This document shows, one piece after another, positions 27,491 through 36,879 of a DNA stretch of 64,000 bases. Both the position numbers and the translations under genes were made by a program. Within the stretch, counting starts at the first letter, position 1; each line of letters starts with the position of its first letter. Origin of the DNA: JAJPGZ01 sp038229295 (GTDB taxonomy: Bacteria; Verrucomicrobiota; Verrucomicrobiia; Chthoniobacterales; UBA10450); contig JBBROO010000001.1 in assembly GCA_038229295.1 (NCBI GenBank), positions 65,343 through 129,342 on the forward strand, written 5' to 3'. The notes under the pieces were generated by a model. The model searched no databases, had not been told where the DNA came from, and saw nothing but the letters and a program-made list of their open reading frames with translations.

Positions 27491-27736
27491 CTACGTGTTT
27501 TGTTTTCGATCGCGATTATTTTCAAGCCGCGCGCTGGCGTCCTTATAGAATTCAATCTGCCTTCCACCGATGCGGCGGACGGTTCGCCATCCGCGCTGCG
27601 CGGCGAAGTCATGCAGCTCGCTCGGGTTCATCAATTTCAAATCATGCAGCTCCGATGGATGCGTGATGAAACACTGCGGTTTTAGCGTGAGCACATTCGC
27701 GATCTTTGCTTCCACCGCGGCGAGATTCGCCTGCAT
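27491..27736 (-). CDS. Hypothetical protein (81 aa)
   Basis: Reads MQANLAAVEAKIANVLTLKPQCFITHPSELHDLKLMNPSELHDFAAQRGWRTVRRIGGRQIEFYKDA. I do not recognise the family. It has a repeated 'PSELHD' phrase and a C-terminal wHTH-like stretch. Codon use looks like that of neighbours, so it is plausibly real. It ends 123 bases upstream of the DUF1800 start on the same strand. Confidence 0.5.
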   Translation of the reverse strand: MQANLAAVEAKIANVLTLKPQCFITHPSELHDLKLMNPSELHDFAAQRGWRTVRRIGGRQIEFYKDASARLENNRDRKQNT

Positions 27737-27742
27737 CGCTCT

Positions 27743-27898
27743 TTAGCCGCCGGTGATTCTGCGCGCGGTCGGCGCATTCCGCCGAATCTTGCCGCCGGGC
27801 GGCGTTGGCGGCTGTTTCGGTTTCCGATTTAACTTCTCACCAAGCGCGCGCTCTGCTTTTCGATTTGGCGAGGGACCCCGCGCGTTTGGTTTTTCCAT
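27743..27898 (-). CDS. Small basic hypothetical protein
   Basis: 51 residues from ATG 27898 (MEKPNARGPSPNRKAERALGEKLNRKPKQPPTPPGGKIRRNAPTARRITGG), highly basic and Pro/Gly-rich. The word copy at 27898-27907 abuts the ATG and a one-mismatch copy lies at 27911-27920, which fits the pattern of words at start codons elsewhere in the window. No family recognised; it could be a non-coding stretch. Confidence 0.35.
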   Translation of the reverse strand: MEKPNARGPSPNRKAERALGEKLNRKPKQPPTPPGGKIRRNAPTARRITGG

Positions 27899-27980
27899 GT
27901 CGATCTTGCTCCATGTCGATCTACGGACCGTTTGCCACCGCGTCAATGGACTTGCCCCGGGCTCTGGCTAAATTCCGCCG

Positions 27981-28232
27981 ATGGTTACCGAGACAATCGA
28001 GCTGCGCGGTCACATTATCGATTCGCTCATTCTGCCCAAAGTGCTCGATCAAATCCTGATTCGCGGCGCCAGTTTTAACATCGTCGAATTCCGCATCGGC
28101 CAGAAACGCGTCGATCAAAGTCTGGCCCGAATCGAAATCACCGCGCCGGATCAGGCCGCTCTCGATGAGCTGGTGCAGCGATTGCAGGAGCATGGCGCGG
28201 AAGTGAAACGTCCGGCGGATCGCCAAAAGTAA
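27981..28232 (+). CDS. Stand-alone LOR/SDH-type (PF04455-like) small domain protein
   Basis: 83 residues: TIELRGHIIDSLILPKVLDQILIRGASFNIVEFRIGQKRVDQSLARIEITAPDQAALDELVQRLQEHGAEV. This is the 'LOR/SDH bifunctional enzyme conserved' domain, normally a module within larger proteins such as cyanobacterial AgrE. It is followed after 11 bases by the amidinotransferase-fold gene, matching the partner of this domain in AgrE but split into two genes. A regulatory or ligand-binding role is inferred. No catalytic residues are apparent. Confidence 0.8.
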   Translation: MVTETIELRGHIIDSLILPKVLDQILIRGASFNIVEFRIGQKRVDQSLARIEITAPDQAALDELVQRLQEHGAEVKRPADRQK

Positions 28233-28243
28233 TTGTCGATCTT

Positions 28244-29071
28244 ATGAATGCCCGTCCGGCTCGGACCGAGTTGCTGCTTTGCCCGCCGGATCACTACGGC
28301 ATCGAGTACGAAATTAATCCGTGGATGAGCCGGGCGCGCGGCGCCGATGTCGCCGAAACGCAAAAGCAATGGAACGGCTTACACGCCACGCTCTCGAAAC
28401 TCGACTGCAAAATTCATTTGGTCGAGCCGCAACCGAAATTGCCTGACATGGTTTTCACCGCCAACGCCGGCCTCGCCGTCGGCAAAAAATTTATCCCCAG
28501 TAATTTTCGCCATCAGGAACGCGCCGCTGAAGCGCCCCATTTCGCGCGTTGGATGGAGAAGCACGGTTACGAGATCGCGTGGTTGCCTAACGATCTCTAT
28601 TTCGAAGGCGAAGGCGACGCACTCTTCGGCGGCGACGCTTTATTTTGCGGCTACAAATTCCGCTCCGATGTGAAATCGCATCACGCCGTCGCCGAAATGC
28701 TCGGCTGTCTTTCCATCTCGGTCGAACTTGTCGATCCACGCTTTTATCACCTCGACACTTGTTTTTGTCCGTTGCCCGACGGCAGCGCGTTTTGGTTTCC
28801 AGCCGCGTTCGACGAATACGGTCAACGCACCATCCGCGATCGCATCCCGGATTTGATCGACGTCTCGGAAGAGGAAGCCGCGCATTTCTCCTGCAACGCC
28901 GTCGTGTTAGATCGACAAGTTGTTTTACCGGAAGGCGCACCGAACCTCGTCGCGACTTTGCACGAGCGCGGTTATCAATGTCAGGCGTTACCGATGACGG
29001 AATTTTTGAAAGCGGGCGGCGCCTGCAAATGCCTGACCATGTTCATGCCGCAACGCGAGAGCGTGGCCTAA
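28244..29071 (+). CDS. Arginine-guanidine-modifying enzyme (DDAH / arginine dihydrolase-like)
   Basis: 275 residues of the amidinotransferase (pentein) fold. Conserved: LLLCPPDHYGIEYEINPWM, MVFTANAGLAVGKKFI, the acidic pair in FEGEGDALFGGD, catalytic His in FYHLDTCFCPLPDG, and nucleophilic Cys in GGACKCLTM. This pattern fits dimethylarginine dimethylaminohydrolases and also the N-terminal domain of AgrE/ArgZ, which converts arginine to ornithine. The LOR-domain gene directly upstream favours the ArgZ-like role. The word at 28234-28243 is directly before the ATG. The stop overlaps the convergent sulfatase gene by four bases. Confidence 0.85.
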   Translation: MNARPARTELLLCPPDHYGIEYEINPWMSRARGADVAETQKQWNGLHATLSKLDCKIHLVEPQPKLPDMVFTANAGLAVGKKFIPSNFRHQERAAEAPHFARWMEKHGYEIAWLPNDLYFEGEGDALFGGDALFCGYKFRSDVKSHHAVAEMLGCLSISVELVDPRFYHLDTCFCPLPDGSAFWFPAAFDEYGQRTIRDRIPDLIDVSEEEAAHFSCNAVVLDRQVVLPEGAPNLVATLHERGYQCQALPMTEFLKAGGACKCLTMFMPQRESVA

Positions 29072-30945
29072 CGAAACGCCGGCGGCGCGGTCGCTGGGTC
29101 GGGCAGAATTTCGTATTCGTTAGCCGCGGCTGGATAAGCTTCCTTCGCTTCATTCAACCATTCATCGCCCACCACTTTGCCCCCATCGCGTCGCGTTACG
29201 CCTGAAAACGAAAACGACCCCGACGCGTTGCGCCAGCGGCTGATGTAATTCTTCGTCACGAGCGCGTTGTAATACGGAAAATAATAGCCGTGCTCGCTCA
29301 CGAGCAGACCACTCCGCGTCGAGCGCGGATGCAGCAGCGATTGTCCCTGCATCCGCAAAATGTCTTCCTTGAAACCCAGACAATCGAGCAACGTCGGGAC
29401 AAGATCGACATGACTCGTGAAGTTGTCGCCCGAGATGGAAGCGACGGAAGCATCAGGAAAATGCATCCACAACACCGGCCGTCCCTGAAAATCGTCCATC
29501 GCGCCGCCGTGAAAAACCTGGCCGCGTTCCATAAACTCTTCGCCGTGATCGCCCGCGACAATGACGACCGTGTGATCAAGCGCGCCGCGTGCGCGCAATG
29601 ATTCCAGAAGCCGCCCGATCTCGCCATCGATGAAGTGGCTCGCGTTTCGAAAACGGTTGTGCGCTTCTTCGGCTTGCGCGCGCGTGCGCGTAACATGGAC
29701 GCCGCGAAGTTTTGCCGCCGCCGGTTCGAACACGTCGTGCTGCTGCGGATAATAAAACGGCCAATGTGTCGAATCGAAAGTCACGACATCCAGCGCGGGT
29801 GCCGCCGGGCGCGACTTCATATCTTCCAACAACGAATCCGTCATCTGCCGGTCCGCCTCATCAGACGCGGCATCGAACGACGGACCAAAAAGAGTTGGCG
29901 GGAGGAACGAGCGAAATTTCCCGGCTTCATCGAAGTACTGCCGATTCGCAATGCGAACGCGATATCCGTTTTGCTCGAGCAACTTGAAAAACGGAACGTA
30001 AGCGCCGCCGCGAATAAATGTTTGCAGCTGATAACCGCTCATGCCCGTGAACATCGAGAAGAGGCCGAACTGCGAAGCGTTTCCGCCGCTCCAGTGATTG
30101 CGATCGAGCTTCAACTGGAAATCGCTCGCGTGATTCCACAGATACGGCGTCGTCTTTTCCGAGATGGCGTCGGCGCGAAACGATTCCACCACGATCCATA
30201 AGATGTCGATCTTGCGCGGAATCTGGGAGGTCGGGAAATGTTTGATCCAATCCACGTACGCTTGGGTGCGCTGCGGATTTTCGAGATTCGGCAGAGTGAG
30301 TCGGCGGGCGCGCAGACCCGGCAAAAGAAACTCCGTGCGCAACGGCAGCGGCGTCCAATCATCCATCTCCATCACCGCCTGCTGCCCGCGATTGACGTGA
30401 TGGACGATGTAAGCGCGCGCCGGAATGTGCGCGCAGAGAAAAATCGCGAAATACAAAACCGCGGTCCACGTCGCAAAACGAATCGTGATTTTGCGGCTCA
30501 ACCACGAACCGGCCGCCGCGAGCGCGAAGACGAGCGCGAAGAATCCGACCGTCTCTGGATAAAACACCGCCGGATTCACTCCGACACCGGCGATCGCGCT
30601 CGGATGAATGAGAAGATCGAGAGCGTACCAGGGCGAGAGTTGGATCATGAACGCGCTGCGCACGAAGGCCCAGATCGTTAGCCAAACCGCCCACAAAAAG
30701 AGCGGCGCGTAAATGGCGAAACGGAGCCAGCGATTTGGCAAACGCGCGGTGATCAACCCGATCGCGGCAATGATCAGCGCAACGAAAAGCGCTTCCTGAT
30801 AATGGAAGAGCGAATTGTAACGCCGGAAATGCGGCGGATAAATGAAGCCGCCGGGAAATTTGCTGGCCGAAAGATAATGGAACAACAGCGGCACCGGCGA
30901 AACGAGCAACGCCACATAAGCCGCGCGAATACCCCAGCGTTTCAT
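29068..30945 (-). CDS. Membrane sulfatase/phosphoethanolamine-transferase-like protein (LTA-synthase fold)
   Basis: 626 residues from ATG 30945, which overlaps the polX stop by four bases; longer readings upstream are inside polX. Five N-terminal membrane helices are followed by an extracytoplasmic alkaline-phosphatase-like domain: WIVVESFRADAISEKTTPYL (metal and nucleophile region), FDSTHWPFYYP, VIVAGDHGEEFMERGQVFHGGAMDDF. It probably modifies or hydrolyses envelope phospholipid or polysaccharide groups; substrate unknown. Words at 29401 (SHVDLVPT) and 30204 (RKIDILW). Confidence 0.88.
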   Translation of the reverse strand: MKRWGIRAAYVALLVSPVPLLFHYLSASKFPGGFIYPPHFRRYNSLFHYQEALFVALIIAAIGLITARLPNRWLRFAIYAPLFLWAVWLTIWAFVRSAFMIQLSPWYALDLLIHPSAIAGVGVNPAVFYPETVGFFALVFALAAAGSWLSRKITIRFATWTAVLYFAIFLCAHIPARAYIVHHVNRGQQAVMEMDDWTPLPLRTEFLLPGLRARRLTLPNLENPQRTQAYVDWIKHFPTSQIPRKIDILWIVVESFRADAISEKTTPYLWNHASDFQLKLDRNHWSGGNASQFGLFSMFTGMSGYQLQTFIRGGAYVPFFKLLEQNGYRVRIANRQYFDEAGKFRSFLPPTLFGPSFDAASDEADRQMTDSLLEDMKSRPAAPALDVVTFDSTHWPFYYPQQHDVFEPAAAKLRGVHVTRTRAQAEEAHNRFRNASHFIDGEIGRLLESLRARGALDHTVVIVAGDHGEEFMERGQVFHGGAMDDFQGRPVLWMHFPDASVASISGDNFTSHVDLVPTLLDCLGFKEDILRMQGQSLLHPRSTRSGLLVSEHGYYFPYYNALVTKNYISRWRNASGSFSFSGVTRRDGGKVVGDEWLNEAKEAYPAAANEYEILPDPATAPPAFR

Positions 30946-32708
30946 TTCGCTTGCGCGCCGCGCTTCCGTTTCAGTTCGATGTCGATCTTGCCTAACGGCA
31001 AACAATTCACCACATCCTGTTTCGTTAGCCAACCTTTGCGCGCCACGCCGATGCCGAACCACAAATCCTGTAGGCGCTCGATGCGATGCGCATCCGGATT
31101 GATGACGCATTTCACTCCGCGTTCTTTCGCGCGCGGCCACCAACGCCAGTCCAGATCCAATCGCTTCGGCGCGGCGTTGATCTCGATCCATGTTCCGGTC
31201 GCGGCCGCGGCATCGATGACCGCCGCAAGATCGACAACGTACGGTTCGCGCTTCAACAAAAGCCGTCCGGTCGGATGTCCCAGCATCGTGATGAATGGAT
31301 TTTCCATTGCGCGAATGATCCGCTTCGTCATTTCCGCTGCGCTCAAATTGAAAACGGAGTGGACCGATGCGACTGCGTAATCGAGCTCTGACAAAACTTC
31401 GTCCGGAAAGTCTAACGACCCGTCACGAAGAATGTCACATTCGACTCCGGCGAAAATGCGGAAGCCGTCGAACGTCTTGTTCAGTTTGCGAATGGCCGCG
31501 CCTTGCGCGCGCAACTTTGCTTCATCCAGTCCGTGCGCTTGAATCGAACTGCGGCTGTGTTCGGCGATGCCGAGATATTCGAGGCCGAGTTCCTGCGCCG
31601 CGTCCGCCATTTCCTCGAGCGTATTGTGTCCGTCGCTCGCGGTGGTGTGACAATGAAACGTCCCGCGCAGATTCTCTTTCTCGATCAAACGCGGCAAGGT
31701 GTGGTTCGTCGCCGCTTCGAATTCGCCGCAGTTCTCGCGCAATTCCGGCGGGATAAAATCGAGATCGAGAGCGCGATACAATTCCGCTTCATCGCGAACT
31801 TTTGGAATGGAAGATGTCGATCTTATCTTTTTCGCCTTCGGATCGGGTGGCAACGGCGCGAGCCGATATTCATTCAACGTCCAGCCGCGTTTCAGAGCGC
31901 GGCTACGCATCTCGATGTTGTGTTCCTTGCTGCCGGTAAAATAATTTAGCGCAAACGGATATTCCGCAGTGCTGACCACGCGCAGATCGCATTGCACGCC
32001 GGAACGCAAACGCACACTTGTCTTCGTCGGACCTTGCGCGATGACCGATTCGACTAACGAATGCTCCACCAGGAATTTCGTGACTGCGTCCGGCGTTTTT
32101 GTCGCCACGATAAAATCGAGATCGCGCACGATCTCTTTCCGCCGGTGATAACTTCCGGCAAGATCGACATGCAACGCATCGGGATGCGCTTTCAAATCGC
32201 CTAACAAAGTCTCCGCTTCGCCCGCGACTTGTCCGAGCTGAAACGAACCGGAATGTTTCGCGCGCTCTTCGATCGCCTTGGAAATCTTCGCCTGCGTTGT
32301 TTCGCCGAACCCTGGTAATTGCGCAACACGTCCCGATTCGCACGCCTTCTGCAATTCCTCGATCGAACTGATCTGCAACTGCTCATGCAGAGCCTTGATC
32401 TTTTTCGCGCCGAGTCCCGAGATGGAAAACATCTGCAGAATCGCCGCCGGAAATTCCCCGCGCAATTCCTCCAGATATTTTAGTGAGCCGGTGGCAACGA
32501 GTTCCTTGATTTTGGCCGCGATTGCTTTGCCGATGCCGGGAATTTTCGCGAGCGCTTCTTCGTCCTGGAGATCGGACAAATTTCCGCCCCACGCTTCGAG
32601 CGAACGCGCGGCATTCGAGTAAGCGCGAATCTTGAAAACGTTTTCGTCTTTCAATTCGAGCAGCGTCGAGATTTCCTGCAACGCCTCGGCGATTTGCGCT
32701 TTCGTCAT
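30942..32708 (-). CDS. polX: Family X DNA polymerase with PHP domain
   Basis: 588 residues. N-terminal helix-hairpin-helix region (LAKIPGIGKAIAAKIKELV, ISGLGAKKIKALHEQL, LPGFGETTQAKISKAI), the polymerase X palm (HVDLAGSYHRRKEIVRDLDFIVATK with the GS and DxD metal motifs), and a C-terminal PHP domain (GTFHCHTTASDGHNTLEEM, GIAEHSR, CDILRDGSLDFPDEVL, VINPDAH). PolX acts in base-excision gap filling, and the PHP domain gives 3'-5' exonuclease or AP-endonuclease activity. It is co-transcribed with the sulfatase (ATGA overlap). Four word copies (30980, 31227, 31815, 32160), read KIDI, VVDL, RSTS and HVDL. Confidence 0.95.
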   Translation of the reverse strand: MTKAQIAEALQEISTLLELKDENVFKIRAYSNAARSLEAWGGNLSDLQDEEALAKIPGIGKAIAAKIKELVATGSLKYLEELRGEFPAAILQMFSISGLGAKKIKALHEQLQISSIEELQKACESGRVAQLPGFGETTQAKISKAIEERAKHSGSFQLGQVAGEAETLLGDLKAHPDALHVDLAGSYHRRKEIVRDLDFIVATKTPDAVTKFLVEHSLVESVIAQGPTKTSVRLRSGVQCDLRVVSTAEYPFALNYFTGSKEHNIEMRSRALKRGWTLNEYRLAPLPPDPKAKKIRSTSSIPKVRDEAELYRALDLDFIPPELRENCGEFEAATNHTLPRLIEKENLRGTFHCHTTASDGHNTLEEMADAAQELGLEYLGIAEHSRSSIQAHGLDEAKLRAQGAAIRKLNKTFDGFRIFAGVECDILRDGSLDFPDEVLSELDYAVASVHSVFNLSAAEMTKRIIRAMENPFITMLGHPTGRLLLKREPYVVDLAAVIDAAAATGTWIEINAAPKRLDLDWRWWPRAKERGVKCVINPDAHRIERLQDLWFGIGVARKGWLTKQDVVNCLPLGKIDIELKRKRGAQAK

Positions 32709-32781
32709 CGATTCATACTTAACGAAGAATGGCCGAGCGACAATGCAGCCGAAACGATTCGTGCTATCTTACGCGCCCCCC

Positions 32782-33955
32782 ATGAAAAGATTCGCGGCCG
32801 CATTCATCATGTCGATCTTGGCGACGTTCGGCGCGCCGGCGGTCATCTTGTTGAATAGCGGCGACGCCAGCACGAATACGAGTGCGCCGACCGGCGACTT
32901 GGCCGGCAGCGGTTGGCAATACGAAGGACTTTGGATCGGCTTTCTCGGGACGGCGATCGCGCCGCATTTTTTTGTCACCGCGCAACATTTCGGAATTCCC
33001 GGCGCGGGCGCGGTATTCCGGTTGCAAGACGTCGATTACCACACCGTCGCCAGTTTCGCCGAATCCGGCGAGCGATCTCGTCATCTATCAAGTGAGTGAG
33101 ACGATTCCGGTTTTCGCGCCGCTCTACACGAAGGAAGATGAAGTCGGCCAGCATGTCGTTGCGATTGGCCGCGGGACGGAACGCGGCGCGGTGCGCATGC
33201 TTGCTAGTCAATTGCGCGGATGGGATTGGGGCGCGGGCACCGGTGTCGAACGTTGGGGCGAGAACGTTTTCAGCAGCGTTTACAATAACGGTGTCGAAAA
33301 CGATTTGCTCCGCGCCACGTTCGATCAGGATGGTCTGCCTAACGAATGTACGCTCTCCAGCGGCGACTCGGGCGGCGGTGCCTTCATCAAGGACGCCAGC
33401 GACGATCTGTGGAAGCTCGCCGGTATTCATTACGCCGTGGACGATCCGTTTTACACCGCGGCGGCGAACAATACCCGATTCGATGCGGCGTTGTTCGATA
33501 GTTCGGGTTTTTACGAAAGCCCGGACAATGGCGCGACTTTCTCACTCATCCCTGGGCCACCGCCGCCCGTTCCCGCAGGATTTTATCCAACGCGCATCTC
33601 GACCAAGCGCGCATGGATTTACAGCGTGCTCGATCCAACGGGAGATTTCGACGGCGATGGAATTCCGAACTTGCTCGAGTATGCGCTCCATCTCGATCCA
33701 GTCCTGCCGGGCGTGGACGGTCTTCCGCTCGTCGGACGCGAAGGAAATTTTCTCACACTCACCTACACCAAAGTCACGACCGCGACCGACATCACTTACG
33801 CCGTCCAGAAATCGAGCGATCTCCTTTCGTGGTCGACCGCCACAACTCAGGACAAAGTCATCGCGACAAACGGAAATGTGCAGACGATCAAAGCGAAGAT
33901 CGACATCGGAACTTCCGCGCGTCTGTTTGCGCGCTTGCGCGTGACGCGGCCGTAA
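32782..33955 (+). pseudogene. Trypsin-like secreted serine protease with one frameshift
   Basis: Starts MKRFAAAFIMSILATFGAPAVILL (signal peptide; the word at 32810-32819 lies inside it). Frame 1 gives LGTAIAPHFFVTAQHFGIPG with the catalytic His, then VDYHTVASFA. Near 33058-33066 the coding frame shifts by +1, after which NPASDLVIYQVS carries the Asp and CTLSSGDSGGGAFI the nucleophilic Ser. The C-terminus has a 'GDFDGDGIPNLLEYAL' calcium-loop/anchor segment and a beta domain (TYAVQKSSDLLSWSTAT). All three catalytic residues remain, so this is either a recent inactivation or a sequencing error. Confidence 0.8.
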
Positions 33956-34012
33956 CGGCGACTGCAAATGCTTGGTGCAAGCTCGCGCTCTGCCTAAAGT
34001 GAGTTGCGCGAT

Positions 34013-35134
34013 CTAGAGCGATTCAAGAATTCGCTTCCAAGCTTGCCGATGGCTGGGTTGCGTATTCCACGTGTCGAGATGTTCGCCAACTTTCTTTAGA
34101 AACAGACCGCGAATTTTTTCTCCTCCGAGTGCGAGGATCGGCTTGGCGAGTTCGAAGAAGTCGAAGACATAGAAATTCTGGCCACCAGCGAATGCAGTTG
34201 AAATGCGTTCCGTAATCTGCGTCTTATCCTTCACAGCGATTCTCGGAGCCGTAAAGAAAATCTCGCGAATCTCGCGATTGCGCGTTTTTGAGAGCGTTCC
34301 CTCGAAGTCGGCCAGTGTCAGCTCGCGGTCTTTTACCTCCACGGCGATTGCAACGTTCCCATCCGCATCGACACATTCTAAGTCCGCTACCTGTCCCGTT
34401 GCTTCATCACTCGCGTTAATCCTGGCGCGATTTACCTGAGCGAAGATTCCGAATGCGCCTCCGATTACGTCGAATAGTGCCCCGGCGAGAGCGAGAGCTC
34501 GATCACCGCCTGATTTCTCGCTGATAAATTCTTCAGCCGATTTCAACGCCGCTTCTAAACTGACTCGCGGCGGCACTGGATAACTGAAGCGTAATGTTTG
34601 CTGGCGCCGATGAATTTCGAGAAGAATCTGGCGGAAGACTCCGCGCGTGAGGGCGGCATTGGAGCGTTGCTCCACAGTTTCAAGCACATCGAGCAGAATA
34701 TTCCAACCGCCAATATCGCGTTTTGACGGGTCATCGCGAACCATGCGCGGTGTCCGCATCGGCTTTCCTACGTACGGATCCTGTGATGTCCCGAGAACTG
34801 CTTCTTGTTCATTGTTGAATGGGGCGACAACTTTTGATCCAAGACTTCGCGCATCCCAAGACTTGGTATCTGCATCGTCTTTGCCTCGTTGAAGGGATAA
34901 TGCGCTAAGCTTCGGATTCGTCAATTTTCCTAGAAGTTGGATAGGGAGACAGAAGCGGTACGCGACCAGAGGACTGTTGATGCTACGTAAAATTGCGGAC
35001 CTGACTGATGCATCTTTGACGTATGACAGCTTTGGATTCTCCTCGGCTGCCGATGAAACAATCGCCCACTCGTCTCGAAGCAGTGTCGCGGCGCGAGTAT
35101 GATCGAGACGGTCGTCGCGCTTATTTTTGGCCAT
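34013..35134 (-). CDS. Type II restriction endonuclease, SacI-like family
   Basis: 373 residues resembling the RE_SacI family. A PD-(D/E)xK-like core is visible: GQVADLECVDADGNVAIAVEVKDRELTLADFEG, where an Asp and then EVK supply metal ligands. The N-terminus begins MAKNKRDDRLDHTRAATLLRDEWAIV. Its start overlaps the end of the methyltransferase gene by 14 bases. Family recognition is from sequence style; the recognition site cannot be read from it. No repeated word from 33906 to 36507. Confidence 0.75.
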   Translation of the reverse strand: MAKNKRDDRLDHTRAATLLRDEWAIVSSAAEENPKLSYVKDASVRSAILRSINSPLVAYRFCLPIQLLGKLTNPKLSALSLQRGKDDADTKSWDARSLGSKVVAPFNNEQEAVLGTSQDPYVGKPMRTPRMVRDDPSKRDIGGWNILLDVLETVEQRSNAALTRGVFRQILLEIHRRQQTLRFSYPVPPRVSLEAALKSAEEFISEKSGGDRALALAGALFDVIGGAFGIFAQVNRARINASDEATGQVADLECVDADGNVAIAVEVKDRELTLADFEGTLSKTRNREIREIFFTAPRIAVKDKTQITERISTAFAGGQNFYVFDFFELAKPILALGGEKIRGLFLKKVGEHLDTWNTQPSHRQAWKRILESL

Positions 35135-36128
35135 TCTTGCGCCGTCTACTACGCTTCGCTTTTTCGAGGAGCTTGGGATTGCTTGATTCGCTTATCGCGG
35201 TCAAAGGTGGCGGTTCGTAATTGAGCCAGACTGATTCCACGCGAGCCGTCTTCGACGAATTGCAGAGATGAACTGGAGAATCGATTCGCCGCCAGTCTCG
35301 GTAAAGACGTTCCATTAAAGCGCAGCGATATCCCGATAGGGCAACCGCTCCTTCCGTGGCGTGCAAAGCGCTCGCGAGTTGCTCATGCTCAGCATCGCTC
35401 ATTTCAAATCCGTACGCTTTCGAATCGCCGCGTGCCTCATGCGGATAAGGCGGGTCGCAATAAAAGAGGGTGTCTGGCGAGTCGTATCGGCGGATTGCTT
35501 CTATCGCAGGAACATTTTCGATTTGCACGCGCTGCAATCTCTGCACTATCTCGGCAAGGCCTTCAACGCTACCAAGCCACCGCGAAACCGCTCCTGCCAT
35601 TCCGGCGCGAGATGTAAGAACACAATGTGCCCATCGACCCTCGCTACTAGTTTGCGCAAGGCCAGTACGTGTCTGTCTCGCCCGCACGAAGAATCGCCGA
35701 GCTCTCTCCATTGAGGACAAGCCCTGTTCTGCTCTATTTGCGTTTACGAGCTCTTCTCGCGAAAACGGAGTCAGACTAATCTCGCGAATCAATTCTTCAC
35801 CACTCGCGCGCAAGCATGCAAAAAAGTTTGTTACTTCGGAGTCGAGGTCGTTGTACGTCTCGACTTCTGCAGGCTTGCGATTGATTAGCACGGCACCTGA
35901 CCCTCCAAACGGTTCGCAGTAATGAACATAATTAACCGGCAGAAGGGGCAGAATGAAATCCAAGTGTGCAAATTTGCCGCCGTAGTAACCAAAGGCGATC
36001 ATCTTCTCACGGCGTTTCGCTGCGCGCGGAATTAAGCGGCGACGATTAAGTCTGTACTTAACCGGACGGCGATGCGTCGCACCATTAACCTTGTCGTCAG
36101 TCGATTCTTCGAGGTGCAACTTACGCAT
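35121..36128 (-). CDS. D12-class (Dam-like) adenine-N6 DNA methyltransferase of an RM system
   Basis: 335 residues. Alpha-class order: SAM motif (MIAFGYYGGKFAHLDFILPLLP, YCEPFGGSGAVLINR), target-recognition region, then catalytic motif IV TLFYCDPPYPHEARG. It should protect host DNA from the SacI-like enzyme downstream, with which it overlaps by 14 bases. ATG 36128 opens a basic N-terminal extension; an internal Met at MIAFGYYGG is a possible alternative start. The lack of the repeated word fits a recently acquired RM module. Confidence 0.88.
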   Translation of the reverse strand: MRKLHLEESTDDKVNGATHRRPVKYRLNRRRLIPRAAKRREKMIAFGYYGGKFAHLDFILPLLPVNYVHYCEPFGGSGAVLINRKPAEVETYNDLDSEVTNFFACLRASGEELIREISLTPFSREELVNANRAEQGLSSMERARRFFVRARQTRTGLAQTSSEGRWAHCVLTSRAGMAGAVSRWLGSVEGLAEIVQRLQRVQIENVPAIEAIRRYDSPDTLFYCDPPYPHEARGDSKAYGFEMSDAEHEQLASALHATEGAVALSGYRCALMERLYRDWRRIDSPVHLCNSSKTARVESVWLNYEPPPLTAISESSNPKLLEKAKRSRRRKNGQK

Positions 36129-36220
36129 GACTTAACTTACGGATGTCAGAGCAAAAGTGCGAGTCCCAAACAATATGATAGATAGCGTTTTAAAGGTTTT
36201 GACGTACTCACGGCAACAAA

Positions 36221-36859
36221 TCACATCCGCCCGCGCCGTTTGTAGAAATGGTAGCGGTCGATAATTGACTCGACGTATTTGCGCGTGCCGGGGAAGTCGA
36301 TGTTCTGAAGAAAATCTTTTGGCGAAATGGGCGCGGTGCCGTCGCCGCCGGCCCAACGTTGCGCGCGACTCGCGCCGGCATTGTATTCCGCCAGCGCGAA
36401 TGGAATGGGATCGGATTGCACGCGCCAACGCTGCAATGCGCGCTGCAAATACCAAGTGCCCGCCTGCAGATTCGTTTTCGCGTCTAACAACTCCTCCACT
36501 TGGAAGTTGTCGATCTTATTCTCTTTGGCCCACTCGTCCGCCGCTTTCTCGCTCACTTGCATGAGTCCGCGTTCGCCCGCCATTCCCATTTTCTGCGGAT
36601 CAAATCGGCTCTCGCGCCACACCACCGCTTTGACCAGCATCGGTTCGATCTGCAATTCCTCCGAGATTGTGCGAATCAATCGATCGTATTGTTGAAAGCG
36701 CGCCGGACTCATCCATTCGTAGAAAGTGTAAACCGGATCGCCCGAGCGCAACGCGAGATAGCCGAAACTCGCCGCCGCCGCGAGCAAAAGGCAAAGGATG
36801 AATTTGAAGACAAACCGGATCACGGGCAGCATCAACACACGTATCGTTGTCCGGTTCAA
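36221..36859 (-). CDS. Lytic transglycosylase (Slt-type)
   Basis: 212 residues. A single N-terminal membrane/signal helix (VFKFILCLLLAAAASFGYLAL) is followed by a goose-lysozyme-like transglycosylase domain: catalytic Glu in VVWRESRFDPQ, then GERGLMQVSEKAA, AEYNAGASRAQRW. Cleaves glycan strands of peptidoglycan to 1,6-anhydro ends in the periplasm. The 5' end overlaps the region upstream of priA; ATG 36832 is an alternative start. Word at 36508-36517, read NKIDNFQ. Confidence 0.9.
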   Translation of the reverse strand: MNRTTIRVLMLPVIRFVFKFILCLLLAAAASFGYLALRSGDPVYTFYEWMSPARFQQYDRLIRTISEELQIEPMLVKAVVWRESRFDPQKMGMAGERGLMQVSEKAADEWAKENKIDNFQVEELLDAKTNLQAGTWYLQRALQRWRVQSDPIPFALAEYNAGASRAQRWAGGDGTAPISPKDFLQNIDFPGTRKYVESIIDRYHFYKRRGRM

Positions 36860-36879
36860 TTAAATTGTCGGCCGATCCA

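Noticed and set aside
33050..33070. Programmed ribosomal frameshift in the protease
   Set aside because: No slippery heptamer or downstream hairpin evident at the break.
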